Positions 33,874-43,761 of a stretch of DNA of 64,000 nucleotides are shown piece by piece (within the stretch, counting starts at the first letter, position 1; each line of letters begins with the position of its first letter). The notes beneath the pieces are model-generated. The model made no database searches. It was not told the origin of the DNA and saw only the letters and a program-made list of their open reading frames with translations. A program made the position numbers and the translations under genes. Source of the DNA: G963923955 sp963923955 (lineage in GTDB: Bacteria; Pseudomonadota; Gammaproteobacteria; Eutrophobiales; Eutrophobiaceae); NCBI GenBank assembly GCA_963923955.1, contig OZ000552.1, positions 806,001 through 870,000 on the forward strand, in the 5' to 3' direction.

Positions 33874-36183
33874 ATGAGGAATAAGTACGAATCATTTGGG
33901 CCCGGGCGCTTTTTTGTCAGCTGGGTCGTCATCGCTATAGTCCTAGCGCCATTGCCTGCCAGTGCACAACAACTCGAAGAAATTACGGTGACTGCACGTA
34001 AAAAAGAGGTGTCATTGCAGGATGCCGCAATCGCCGTCTCGGTCACGTCCGGGGAGGACTTCGAGAGATCGAATATCATCCGGCTGGATAATTTCAATGG
34101 CTATACCCCCGGGCTGGTCGTTGCCAAGAATGATGGTGCAGGCCGAGTGGTATCTATTCGCGGCATCGGCTGGGAAACCGCACAGAATATTGCCTCGCAG
34201 CCCAGTGTACTGACCTACGTTGATGGTATCTATCTGGCCAATCCGCTCTCCATGGGGCTGGATCTCGGTGAACTTGAGCGTATTGAGGTCTTTCGTGGCC
34301 CCCAGGGCACAGAGTTCGGACAGGGAACGACCGGGGGTGCCATTAACCTGATAACCAAAAAACCGGTGCTTGATGAGACCAGTGGCTATGCGGAACTTGG
34401 CTATGGCACCTATGATACGTTCAATGTACGCGCCGCCATTAACCTTCCACTTGGTAATGCCGCCGCCATACGTACCTCGATCCAGAAATATCGCCGTGAC
34501 GGTTTTGCCGAGATTAGCGGTGGTGCGCTGGATGGCTATCAGCTCGATAACGCGGACTCGCTAACCGCAAAGGCAGCCCTGCTCTTGAAACCGACAGAAT
34601 CATTAACAATCATTGCACAGGCTTTTTATCAGGATTCCGATCAAAACGCTGCGGCGCAGAAAAATGTGGATGACCCAAACCCGGATCCACGCCGCTTAAC
34701 CCAGGATTTCCCCGGCATTTTTAAGCTGGAAAATATAAGCGCTTCGATCACGCTTCAATGGCAGACGCCCATTGGTGTCACCGTCAAATCAATGACCGGT
34801 TATCAAAAGCTGAAAAAACGCCAGTCAGTCGACGGCGACCGCCTGACCGAGGCAACCCTCAGCATAGACAGATTGGGTTTCTTCGACCCTGACAACTGGG
34901 ATGTGCTGACCTTCTGGGATAATGATTCCGATGCCTTCAGTCAGGAAATCAACATGACCTACAGCGGCGAGCAGCTTGACTGGGTGGTGGGTGCCTATTA
35001 CCTGGACCATGACAACTTCAATGATTTCCTGGAGGCCACAGATGGTGCACCATTCTCAGCTGCCAGAGCCGCGCTGGCAAACCCAAGCCCTGCAACACTG
35101 CCGCCATTTAGTTCGGCACTGAACTTCAATGAAGCACGCGAGGTGGCCCGTGAAGACCTTGCCGTTTATGGACAGGCTACCTATCGCCTTAATGAAATCT
35201 TTGCTCTTACCGCCGGCCTGCGCTACCAGGATGAGAAGCAGCGCGACTTTGGTGAACAGTACTTCGGTATCTTTGGCGGATTTGATCGCGATACGAATGA
35301 TTCCAAACTCACCTGGAAGGCAGGTATTGACGTCAATCTGACTGAGGAGAACCTGCTGTACGCCCTGATATCGACCGGCTGGAAAAACGGCGGCACCAAC
35401 CCGGGCGCCATCACCAATAATGCCCTTTTCCTTGATGCCGCCTTCGAGCCGGAAGAGGTGACTGCCTATGAAATCGGTAGCCGTAATACCTTTATGGATG
35501 GGCGTGTGCGCTTGAATGTCACGGCCTTCTACTATGACCATGAGCACCTGCAGTACATCTTCGAGGATCCGGTTCCCTTTGCCGGGGGTACCGGGACAAT
35601 TCCGAAACTTGAAGAATATGGTATTGAGTCCGAGTTCAGTTTTCAGATGACTGATGAGTGGCGTCTGGATGGCATGCTTGCCTGGCAGGATGGCAAGATC
35701 AAGGGGGATAACTTTGCGCTTGACCCCATTGATTTTCGTGAGGCCCTGGCCCCGGGTCTGGGGCTGTTCACCGATCCCGGTTCTAAAGCAAGGCGCAGCT
35801 TGGCGGAGACAACCAACCTTAGAGGCAATGAACCACCGAAGATGCCTGATATCATGGTGCGACTCGGTTTAACGAATACGCACAGCTTTGCCAATGGTGG
35901 TGTGCTAAGCTCGCGCATCGAATATATCCACCGCGGAAAAATGCAGGCTCGTGTATTCAATAACCCGCTGGTCGATACCGTGCCCAGCTATAATGTAGTC
36001 AACCTGCATTTTGCCTATGAGCTGTCTCAGTACCCTCTTAGTCTTACTCTGCTCATTTCCAACCTGTTTGATGAAGATGGCATTAACAATGTCTTCAGCA
36101 ATCCATTCGGGATCTGGTCCACCAGCAACGAATACATCCCGCCGCGCGAAGTCATTGGCTCGGTCAGATATAGCTGGAATTAG
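33874..36183 (+). CDS. TonB-dependent receptor (second)
   Basis: 769 residues from the ATG at 33874, which has the ribosome site AGGGGGTGAG. Signal peptide about 1-33 (cut near PASAQQ), TonB-box-like EEITVTARKK, plug motifs SIRGIGWET, RIEVFRGPQG and FGQGTTGGAINL, then a barrel that ends in an aromatic-rich strand (VRYSWN, lacking the usual terminal Phe). It should import the substrate of the adjoining oxygenases. Unlike the first receptor it has no homopolymer run. Confidence 0.93.
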   Translation: MRNKYESFGPGRFFVSWVVIAIVLAPLPASAQQLEEITVTARKKEVSLQDAAIAVSVTSGEDFERSNIIRLDNFNGYTPGLVVAKNDGAGRVVSIRGIGWETAQNIASQPSVLTYVDGIYLANPLSMGLDLGELERIEVFRGPQGTEFGQGTTGGAINLITKKPVLDETSGYAELGYGTYDTFNVRAAINLPLGNAAAIRTSIQKYRRDGFAEISGGALDGYQLDNADSLTAKAALLLKPTESLTIIAQAFYQDSDQNAAAQKNVDDPNPDPRRLTQDFPGIFKLENISASITLQWQTPIGVTVKSMTGYQKLKKRQSVDGDRLTEATLSIDRLGFFDPDNWDVLTFWDNDSDAFSQEINMTYSGEQLDWVVGAYYLDHDNFNDFLEATDGAPFSAARAALANPSPATLPPFSSALNFNEAREVAREDLAVYGQATYRLNEIFALTAGLRYQDEKQRDFGEQYFGIFGGFDRDTNDSKLTWKAGIDVNLTEENLLYALISTGWKNGGTNPGAITNNALFLDAAFEPEEVTAYEIGSRNTFMDGRVRLNVTAFYYDHEHLQYIFEDPVPFAGGTGTIPKLEEYGIESEFSFQMTDEWRLDGMLAWQDGKIKGDNFALDPIDFREALAPGLGLFTDPGSKARRSLAETTNLRGNEPPKMPDIMVRLGLTNTHSFANGGVLSSRIEYIHRGKMQARVFNNPLVDTVPSYNVVNLHFAYELSQYPLSLTLLISNLFDEDGINNVFSNPFGIWSTSNEYIPPREVIGSVRYSWN

Positions 36184-36214
36184 AACACCAAGACGAAAGC
36201 GGCTATATTATATT

Positions 36215-36694
36215 ATGGGCACTGAAGAACAACACGAACTTGGACCCGGCCGTCCGACCTGGACCCACCTTGCCCTGCACGTGAAAGACATTGACAAGGT
36301 CATTGCCTGGTACGAAGAATATACTCACCTCAGGCTTTTATACCGGGAAGAAGATGAGGACGGCTACGGCGCCTGGCTGGGCGATAAGACACAGGCGGAT
36401 AGTCCTTTTATCCTGGTCCTGGCGCAATTTTTCGAGGGCCATGATCCCTTTGCACCGGTAGTGCACCCGGCGCTCGGCCCCTTTGCACATATTGGCATTG
36501 AAGTGCCGAACAGGCAGACTATCGATGATGTTGCGGCCAAGGCCAAGCAGGGCGGCTGCCTCATCCTGGGGCCAAAACAGATGCCCAAGCGGATTGGTTA
36601 TATCTGCTTCCTGCGTGATCCAGAAGGAAACACGGTTGAGTTTTCCTATGATCAAGGGGTATATGATAAGGCGCGTGAAATCTGGGGGAAATAA
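36215..36694 (+). CDS. VOC superfamily (glyoxalase/dioxygenase-like) protein
   Basis: 159 residues with two beta-alpha-beta-beta-beta modules. Metal-ligand positions are suggested by HLALHVKD, HIGIEV and GNTVEFSYD. Such proteins act as extradiol dioxygenases, isomerases, epimerases or lyases. It begins 31 nt after the TonB receptor stop and is likely last in the Rieske-LigB-TonB-VOC run. I set the start at 36215 (MGTEEQ); an open frame further upstream overlaps the receptor in another phase and is not coding. Confidence 0.8.
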   Translation: MGTEEQHELGPGRPTWTHLALHVKDIDKVIAWYEEYTHLRLLYREEDEDGYGAWLGDKTQADSPFILVLAQFFEGHDPFAPVVHPALGPFAHIGIEVPNRQTIDDVAAKAKQGGCLILGPKQMPKRIGYICFLRDPEGNTVEFSYDQGVYDKAREIWGK

Positions 36695-36715
36695 GTAATC
36701 AATGACTGTTATAAC

Positions 36716-36754
36716 GCAGCCGTATCGGAGAATACGCTTGAGATAACAGGCTGC
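36716..36754. terminator. Hairpin between convergent VOC and amidohydrolase genes
   Basis: GCAGCC (36716-36721) pairs with GGCTGC (36749-36754), with a small inner GTAT..ATAC stem. On the plus strand a pyrimidine tract (TTCTTCTCCCCC) follows instead of a T run. It may help end both convergent units. Confidence 0.35.
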
Positions 36755-36806
36755 TTCTTCTCCCCCTAAAATAGCTTCTCTCCACAATCCCTGTCATTTC
36801 AGATCT

Positions 36807-38219
36807 TTATAGCACGGGAAACTTTGCCTTGTCAGGCAAACCTGATCGCGCCGTGATGGCCTCACCCATCCCTTGCACATCAGCCCAGAGTCTCTCTTCA
36901 TCAATCGTGATGCAATGACCATCTTCCACGACAACTTTTCCGTCAACTAATACCGTATGCACGCCACGCCCATCGGCGGACCAGACTAGTTGATTGATTA
37001 CGTTTAACAACGGACGCCATTCCGGACGATCCGTATCATGCAAGACCAGATCCGCCTTCTTGCCCGGTTCCAGCGAACCCAGTCTATCTTCCATCAGCAG
37101 TGTACGGGCACCGCCCAGTGTCGCCATCTCAAAGGCCATCTCCGCCGGAAACATCTGCGGATCGCTACGCGCATCCTTAAACAAACCTGCAACTAAGTAA
37201 GTGGCTCGCATCAGATCAGCATAATTAGAGGCGTTGTTACCATCAATGCCGATGGAAACATTGATACCCCTCTGTACCATCTCCGGAAACTTGCCTACCC
37301 GGGTAATCCCGTAGCTGACCTTCAATGCGGTTGTCGGGCAATGTGCTACATTGACCTTGGTGCCGGCCATCACCTCAATCTCCTGATTATCAAGTTGCAC
37401 ACAATGGGTAATGGCACAATTTTTATCGAGAACATCGATCTCAGCGAGATGAATCATGGGCCGCTGGCCAAATTCAGCAATGAAGCCGTCAGGGTCTGTT
37501 GTCGCCGGGGACATATGAAAACTTAAACCTGCCTGGTGTTCATCAGCCAATGCCTTCGCCGCCCGCCACAGCGGATCGCTGCAGGTGGTATGCCCCACCA
37601 GAATACTCCAGGCACCGATACGGCCATTAGCATGATTATTATGCCGCTCAAGTTGGTGCTGCAGATTAGCTATCGCCTCATCGGTAGTTTGCCGATACAC
37701 CGAGGGCTCGGGCGGTAAATCCCATATCCACTTGCCAACGCGGCCGCGTATACCGGCCTTCACCAAGACTTCTATCACCTCATCAAGATAGTTAATGGTA
37801 CCGGCCTCCAGAAAACTCGTGGTGCCGGAACGCAGCATCTCGACTGCGGCGAGCTGCGCCGATACCTTCTCTTCCTCAGCATTGGCAAGCGAATAAAGTG
37901 TGCACAACCAGAGAAAAACATTTTCTGCAAAGGGCGTATCATCCGGCACATAGCCACGCGTAATGGGTTCACCGGTAATATGTATATGCGTATTAATCAG
38001 GCCCGGTGTAACAACGAAACGATCTCCGCCTAAGCGCCGCTTCGCCTTATAGCGTCTTTCCATCTCGCGGGTCTTGCCCACAGCAATTATCTTATCCTCC
38101 ATAATAGCAACTGAACCACGATGAATGATGTCCCGCGTTTCATTCATGGTCACGACATACCAGGCATCCACCAGCATATCGATCTCTGTCTGCATCACCG
38201 TATCTTGCATAAGCATCAC
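36807..38219 (-). CDS. TRZ/ATZ-type amidohydrolase (first paralog)
   Basis: 470 residues of the cytosine-deaminase/chlorohydrolase-like metal hydrolase family, with no signal peptide. The metal ligands appear in order: NTHIHITGEP (about 78-82), SFHMSP, ITHCVQ and GIDGNNAS. GSLEPGKKADLVLHD closes the fold. Family members deaminate or dechlorinate N-heterocycles. Its closest relative in the window is the protein at 52107, with which it shares HIHITG, TRGYVPD, EMLRSGTT and QLVWSADGRGVH. Last gene of the oxidoreductase-methyltransferase-amidohydrolase operon. The substrate is unknown. Confidence 0.87.
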   Translation of the reverse strand: MMLMQDTVMQTEIDMLVDAWYVVTMNETRDIIHRGSVAIMEDKIIAVGKTREMERRYKAKRRLGGDRFVVTPGLINTHIHITGEPITRGYVPDDTPFAENVFLWLCTLYSLANAEEEKVSAQLAAVEMLRSGTTSFLEAGTINYLDEVIEVLVKAGIRGRVGKWIWDLPPEPSVYRQTTDEAIANLQHQLERHNNHANGRIGAWSILVGHTTCSDPLWRAAKALADEHQAGLSFHMSPATTDPDGFIAEFGQRPMIHLAEIDVLDKNCAITHCVQLDNQEIEVMAGTKVNVAHCPTTALKVSYGITRVGKFPEMVQRGINVSIGIDGNNASNYADLMRATYLVAGLFKDARSDPQMFPAEMAFEMATLGGARTLLMEDRLGSLEPGKKADLVLHDTDRPEWRPLLNVINQLVWSADGRGVHTVLVDGKVVVEDGHCITIDEERLWADVQGMGEAITARSGLPDKAKFPVL

Positions 38220-38257
38220 CTGTTTATTATGGAAGCCCTGATTAGATCACAGCTTCC

Positions 38258-39328
38258 TTATTTCTTACTTGCTACATACACCATGTTGAAACCAATTGGC
38301 TCAAGCATCCGAATCGCCTCAAGCTCGCAAGCAGTCAGCCAGTTATGCATCTGTTCGTGAGTCAATATGCAGCCATGCGCCGTATTCGCCAGCATAGTCA
38401 TGCCCATCTGCACAGCAAACGCATTCAACCTGCGTTCATTGTCGGCGAAGTAATCCGCAACCAGTAACTGGCCGCCGGGCCTAAGCGCATCAACGGCGCG
38501 GGCGATGAGCCCCGGCACCAGTTGCGGGCCTTCAGTGCGGCAGATGTGTCCCAAGACCACCAGATCATAGGTCTCGGATTCAAACGGTATCTGGTGAAAA
38601 TTTCCCGGCCGGTATTCAACGCGGCTCGACAGGCCGCGCTCCTCAATGCCTGCCTCTGCCAGAGCGATCACTTCCTTAAAATCATTCACAACAGCGCTTG
38701 AACCCGGGGATTGCTCCAATGCGGCTATCGCCCAAGGCGCACATCCTGCGCCCAGGTCCAAGACGCGCAGCGCTGGCCTGCGTTGCCAGCCCAAGCGCAG
38801 ACCCAGACGGCTGGCTGCATGATGCTGCGTGGGAAAGGTCGCCTTGACCAGCGGGACGTAGAATCCGGCGATGTCATCTTCAACAGGGGCGGCGACTTGC
38901 CCGGTACGGATCGTATCGGCTAAGTTTATCCAGTTTTCCAAAGGGGCCGGCGATACTCGCACAAGCGCTGCCATGGACGCCGCACCATTGCTGCACAGGT
39001 AGCGCTCGGCAGTTTCGGTTAGTTCATATTTTTCATGGAGCTGCTCAAGGAAGCCAAGTGTTACCAGCGAGTCCAGCAGGTGTTGAAGATGGGTCGTAGA
39101 GACTTGTAAATGCGCTGCAAGCGCATCGGCCCCTAGCCTGCCTTTCTCTTCGAGCACATCGAATATACCAAGCTCAATGGCCGCCACCAGCATCCAGTAG
39201 CTGTTGTGTGCCTGTATGACTGCCCACACCGGCCCCGCGGGAGGTGGTTTATGATCGCGCCATGGTCGGCCCATGCGGGCCATAGTATGGCTGTTCTTGA
39301 GTTCGGGATAAGGGGGGTCGCCACTCAC
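38258..39328 (-). CDS. SAM-dependent O-methyltransferase-like protein with dimerisation domain
   Basis: 356 residues. The N-terminal winged-helix dimerisation domain (about 40-105) is typical of plant-type and hydroxyneurosporene-type O-methyltransferases. The SAM-binding motif VLDLGAGCAPW is at about 190, followed by an acidic loop and ALRPGGQLLVADYF. The start is taken at a GTG (39328), 8 nt after the upstream gene; an ATG 45 nt inside (MARMGRPW) is possible. Its place in a catabolic operon is unusual and may mean demethylation or protection of a phenol group. Confidence 0.8.
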   Translation of the reverse strand: MSGDPPYPELKNSHTMARMGRPWRDHKPPPAGPVWAVIQAHNSYWMLVAAIELGIFDVLEEKGRLGADALAAHLQVSTTHLQHLLDSLVTLGFLEQLHEKYELTETAERYLCSNGAASMAALVRVSPAPLENWINLADTIRTGQVAAPVEDDIAGFYVPLVKATFPTQHHAASRLGLRLGWQRRPALRVLDLGAGCAPWAIAALEQSPGSSAVVNDFKEVIALAEAGIEERGLSSRVEYRPGNFHQIPFESETYDLVVLGHICRTEGPQLVPGLIARAVDALRPGGQLLVADYFADNERRLNAFAVQMGMTMLANTAHGCILTHEQMHNWLTACELEAIRMLEPIGFNMVYVASKK

Positions 39329-39335
39329 CAGAGCA

Positions 39336-40370
39336 TCACGGTTCCAGGATTATCTTGCCGAAAAATTCTCCGCTCAGCAATTTATCCTGAGCTTTTGCGC
39401 CCTCGGCTAGTGGAAACACACTGTCCACAACCGCCTGGAAGTCGCTCTCGCCATACTGCTTCCAGGCCGGGCCGAATTCCTCATGGCGATACGGATCGGA
39501 GCCCAGGATCTTCAGACCCATGTGATACATATAGCCAAGGTTCGGAATAGTCGGCGCATTACCGGATGTACCACCACAATTTACCAGGCGCCCCCTGGGT
39601 GCCAATGAGAACATTGATGCCGCCCACAAGGCCTCACCAACATGATCAAATACAACATTAACCCCCCTGCCGCCGGTAATCTCCCGCGCCCAGGCCGCAA
39701 CATCCGTGGTGCGGTTATTGCAGGTGTGATCAGCGCCCAGCTTACTCGCCCGCTCGCATTTTTCCTCACTGCCCGCAGTGGCCAGCACCGCTGCGCCCGC
39801 CTGCTTCGCCCACTGAATACCCGCCATCGATAGACCGCTCCCCGCAGCATGGATCATGAGCGTCTCGCCGGCTTGAAGCTCCGCTATGTCAAACAGCGCA
39901 TGGTGTGCGGTCATCCAGGCGGTGGGAAACATCACCGCCTGATGCCAGGACATCGAAGCAGGGATAGGGTGGAGATGGGTCTCAGGCGCCAGACACTTCT
40001 CTGCATAGCCTCCCGGGACATTCGCGCCGATGATACCGAGTTCGCCATAAAGATCCCCCATGCCGGCCAGCTTCGAGCCCTCCGGCACCTCAGCCAGAGA
40101 GGGATCAACCAGCACTCTATCGCCCGGTTTTGCTGATGTCACCTGTTCACCAACTTCACTAACGGTACCGGCAACATCCATCCCGGCAATATGCGGCAGG
40201 GAAAAACCGGGTATGGTGAACCAGCCCTTACGCTGAATGGCATCAAGGTGATTAATGGTCGTTGCCGCAACCTCGATAACAACATCCCGGGGCGCTGGCG
40301 CCGGATCAGGCTCATCGCGATATTGCAGTACCTCCGGTCCGCCGACCTGCTCATAGATCAAAGCCTTCAT
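39336..40370 (-). CDS. Zinc-free quinone oxidoreductase (MDR superfamily)
   Basis: 344 residues. GroES-like N-terminal domain (GMDVAGTVSEVG), then an NADPH-binding Rossmann fold with HAAGSGLSMAGIQWAKQAGA (about 173-192). It lacks the catalytic zinc Cys/His set of alcohol dehydrogenases, so quinone or enone reduction is more likely. It heads a three-gene operon and faces the AraC gene across a 265-bp gap with the operator motif. Confidence 0.88.
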   Translation of the reverse strand: MKALIYEQVGGPEVLQYRDEPDPAPAPRDVVIEVAATTINHLDAIQRKGWFTIPGFSLPHIAGMDVAGTVSEVGEQVTSAKPGDRVLVDPSLAEVPEGSKLAGMGDLYGELGIIGANVPGGYAEKCLAPETHLHPIPASMSWHQAVMFPTAWMTAHHALFDIAELQAGETLMIHAAGSGLSMAGIQWAKQAGAAVLATAGSEEKCERASKLGADHTCNNRTTDVAAWAREITGGRGVNVVFDHVGEALWAASMFSLAPRGRLVNCGGTSGNAPTIPNLGYMYHMGLKILGSDPYRHEEFGPAWKQYGESDFQAVVDSVFPLAEGAKAQDKLLSGEFFGKIILEP

Positions 40371-40509
40371 TTGCAGTGCCTCTCAATCACGCCGGCGCGA
40401 AAGCAGTACAATGCTAAAGCACACATAAAACAGCCATAGCTTGAGAAAAGGGTCATATTCTGTCTCCTGAGTCGTCAAGGGCCATTAACATAGAAACAGG
40501 CATCCATGT

Positions 40510-40527
40510 CTTGTACAAATGCGCCCG
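40510..40527 (+). promoter_or_regulatory. Putative AraC operator, copy 3
   Basis: CTTGTACAAATGCGCCCG. It lies 108 nt before the AraC start and 139 nt from the divergent oxidoreductase, so it may control both and give autoregulation. A second TTGCACAAA lies at 40536-40544, possibly a weaker half-site. Confidence 0.65.
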
Positions 40528-40568
40528 AATTATTGTTGCACAAACCCGCAAATATGCGCAGAGTTTCC

Positions 40569-40598
40569 TTAAATTCGGCTTGGCATTTCGATTATAAT
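40569..40598 (+). promoter_or_regulatory. Promoter of the AraC regulator gene
   Basis: A perfect TATAAT at 40593-40598 lies 37 nt before the TTG start. The best -35 at 18-nt spacing is TTAAAT, which is weak, so activation by a bound regulator at copy 3 would make sense. Confidence 0.5.
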
Positions 40599-40635
40599 AG
40601 GCCCATGCACAGTGTATCCTAACAGAGATGCCTAA

Positions 40636-41670
<1,035 letters not shown>

Positions 41671-41671
41671 T

Positions 41672-41689
41672 CGGGCGCATCTGAACAAG
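41672..41689 (-). promoter_or_regulatory. Putative AraC operator, copy 4
   Basis: On the minus strand it reads CTTGTTCAGATGCGCCCG, with two differences from copy 3 and further matches just outside (GT before, A after). It starts directly after the AraC stop codon and lies 86 nt before the VOC gene at 41776. Confidence 0.65.
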
Positions 41690-41775
41690 ACAGCTGCGTA
41701 AGGCTATGGGATAAGTGAAACCGGCATTTCACAATTCCATCTTCGAATAACAAGGCAATATAAGGAGACTGCATC

Positions 41776-42267
41776 ATGACTTACCCCAATACACTGATTT
41801 TTATCGACCTTGCCTCCGACGACCCTGAGGCGACCGGAAAATTCTATGCAGAAGTTTTTGGCTGGGAAAACGAAGGTCGCCCTGCCGGTGAATTTCATCG
41901 CCTGGTGCCCGGGCAGAATTTTCTCAACCCGGATGGCTCACAAAGCGAGATCGGCAACCTGCATCTCGGCATATTCAATGCCAACAATGCACGTCCCCAC
42001 CCGGAACCGGAGGGAGTAGCACCGCGGATCTTAAGCAAAGATGGGCGCAAGGCGCGTATCTGGATGCTGGTCAGTGATGACGATACCCCTGAGCGCATAC
42101 TCGATAGCGCAGAGCGGCTTGGGGCGGAAGTACTCTGGCGCAACCACTATTGGAAAGAATTCAATGGCTATAACCATGCCTTTCGTGATCCTTGGAGTAA
42201 TGAGATCGTGCTGTGGGTCAAGGCCGGAGAGAACCCGCAGGTGCCGGAGAATTTTACCCGGGAATAA
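41776..42267 (+). CDS. VOC superfamily protein (second)
   Basis: 163 residues. It starts NTLIFIDLASDDPEATGKFYAEVFGW, the hallmark of the glyoxalase/bleomycin-resistance group, and ends in HAFRDPWSNEIVLWVK. The role may be isomerase, hydratase or dioxygenase. A ribosome site AAGGAG is present at 41762-41767. It is probably in one unit with the MFS gene 177 nt downstream, under operator copy 4. Confidence 0.8.
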   Translation: MTYPNTLIFIDLASDDPEATGKFYAEVFGWENEGRPAGEFHRLVPGQNFLNPDGSQSEIGNLHLGIFNANNARPHPEPEGVAPRILSKDGRKARIWMLVSDDDTPERILDSAERLGAEVLWRNHYWKEFNGYNHAFRDPWSNEIVLWVKAGENPQVPENFTRE

Positions 42268-42320
42268 TTCGACCCTTCTAAGCGATTTAATATTTTGATC
42301 TTCTAAATTCGCAGATTATT

Positions 42321-42415
42321 CGTCATGCCGGGCGAGAACCGGTACCCGGCAGGATAAGGCATACCTAAAAGGCGAAACATTAACTGACTGGATTTCGGTA
42401 TTCGCCGGCATGACG
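42321..42415. repeat. 95-bp element with terminal inverted repeats
   Basis: Begins CGTCATGCCGGGCGA and ends TTCGCCGGCATGACG, so its ends are inverted copies with one or two mismatches. It is a small MITE-like or dRS3-like element between the VOC and MFS genes. No coding capacity. Confidence 0.7.
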
Positions 42416-42444
42416 CTTTCCTGTCTAGGGGGCACGCAGCAACG

Positions 42445-43692
42445 GTGACAAATACATTTGCAATCAGGCGCTGGTTTCTGTTCGGCATTGTCAGCTGTAT
42501 TTTTTTCCTGATCACCGGCACTACCTATGGCTCCTTAGGGGTCGTGTTTCCATTCATGCTGGAAGATCTGGACTGGAGCTGGACCCAGCTTGGCACCGGC
42601 TTCACTATTCTCGGCCTGCTGACCGGCATCACGGCCATTATCCCGGCCTGGTTGATCAGACAATTCAGCATCAAGGCCGTATATGGCATTGGTGGGCTTG
42701 TCATGACCGGCGGCTTTGCATTACTCGCCACCTGTCACAGCGTCTATCAGTTCTATATGGCCTTGGGCCTGCTGGGTTATGGCTTTAGCCATTGTGCAAC
42801 TGTTCCGGCCATACACATGTTGAATCACTGGATGCCTGATAAACGCTCACTCTCCATCGGAGCATTCATGACGCTGGGCGGCCTCGGCGGCGTTGCCGGC
42901 CCGCTACTGGTAATAGCAATACAATCGGCTACCGGTTCCTGGCGCATGTACTGGTGGCTAGCGGCACTGATGATCTTTCTCATCGCACTCTGCGCAGTCA
43001 TCTTTGTTAAAGAAAAACCCGGAGGGAAACTGGAGCAGGGGGAGGAGGAAGTCCCGAGCATTGAGACAAAATCGGAGCGCGTCTACAAGACAGCCGTTGA
43101 CTGGAGCTACAAAGACGTGATCCGCTGCCCCCAATTCTATGTCATCGTCGCCGCCATGACGATAACCCTGCTTTGTACGATAACCATGAGTAACTGGGCC
43201 GTCATCCACATGGGAACCCTGGGCATATCCACAGCAACAGGCGCAACAGCCATGAGTACACAGGCGCTGCTCAATGCGCTATCACGCGCCTGCGGCGGCC
43301 TACTGGCAACTCGCATCGATCCGAAGTGGCTGCTGGTTGTCGCACTGATAGCCGAAGTCATGGGCATGCTGGCGTTGTCAGTAGCGAGCAGTCCTTTGAT
43401 GATCGCACTATTTGTTATAGGAGAAGGCTGTGGTTTTGGCATCTGCCTATTCGCCACTACCATCCTGCTGATTAACTACTTTGGCCCAAAGGACAATCCT
43501 GAAATCCTAGGCACCTTAAACCTGATCACCACCTTTGCTACGCTGGGACCGATTGCGGCCGGCTATGTCGGGGATATGCTCGGCAGTTTTGCGATCGTAT
43601 TTCAGAGCTACGCCGTCTTGCTGTTACTCATTGCCGTGGCCGCAGCATTAATGAAACCGCCACAGCAAGAACGCAATTTAAGAAAACCCTGA
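42445..43692 (+). CDS. MFS transporter
   Basis: 415 residues with about 12 membrane helices, a GTG start and a polar loop at about 190-215 between the two six-helix halves. The pattern (FPFMLEDLDWSWTQLG, GYGFSHCATVPAIHMLNHW) resembles monocarboxylate/oxalate-type carriers. It probably brings a pathway substrate across the inner membrane or exports a product. Converges with hyuB 69 nt away. Confidence 0.87.
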   Translation: MTNTFAIRRWFLFGIVSCIFFLITGTTYGSLGVVFPFMLEDLDWSWTQLGTGFTILGLLTGITAIIPAWLIRQFSIKAVYGIGGLVMTGGFALLATCHSVYQFYMALGLLGYGFSHCATVPAIHMLNHWMPDKRSLSIGAFMTLGGLGGVAGPLLVIAIQSATGSWRMYWWLAALMIFLIALCAVIFVKEKPGGKLEQGEEEVPSIETKSERVYKTAVDWSYKDVIRCPQFYVIVAAMTITLLCTITMSNWAVIHMGTLGISTATGATAMSTQALLNALSRACGGLLATRIDPKWLLVVALIAEVMGMLALSVASSPLMIALFVIGEGCGFGICLFATTILLINYFGPKDNPEILGTLNLITTFATLGPIAAGYVGDMLGSFAIVFQSYAVLLLLIAVAAALMKPPQQERNLRKP

Positions 43693-43761
43693 TTTTTTTG
43701 CTTGCCTTAAGGGCTGGCTCCGGACGGATTTGTTCAGTGCTTCCTTAATTAACACAGCGCT

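Noticed and set aside
43725..43745. TTGTTCAGTGC string resembling half of the AraC motif
   Set aside because: Lacks GCGCCC and lies between two convergent gene ends, not before a start.
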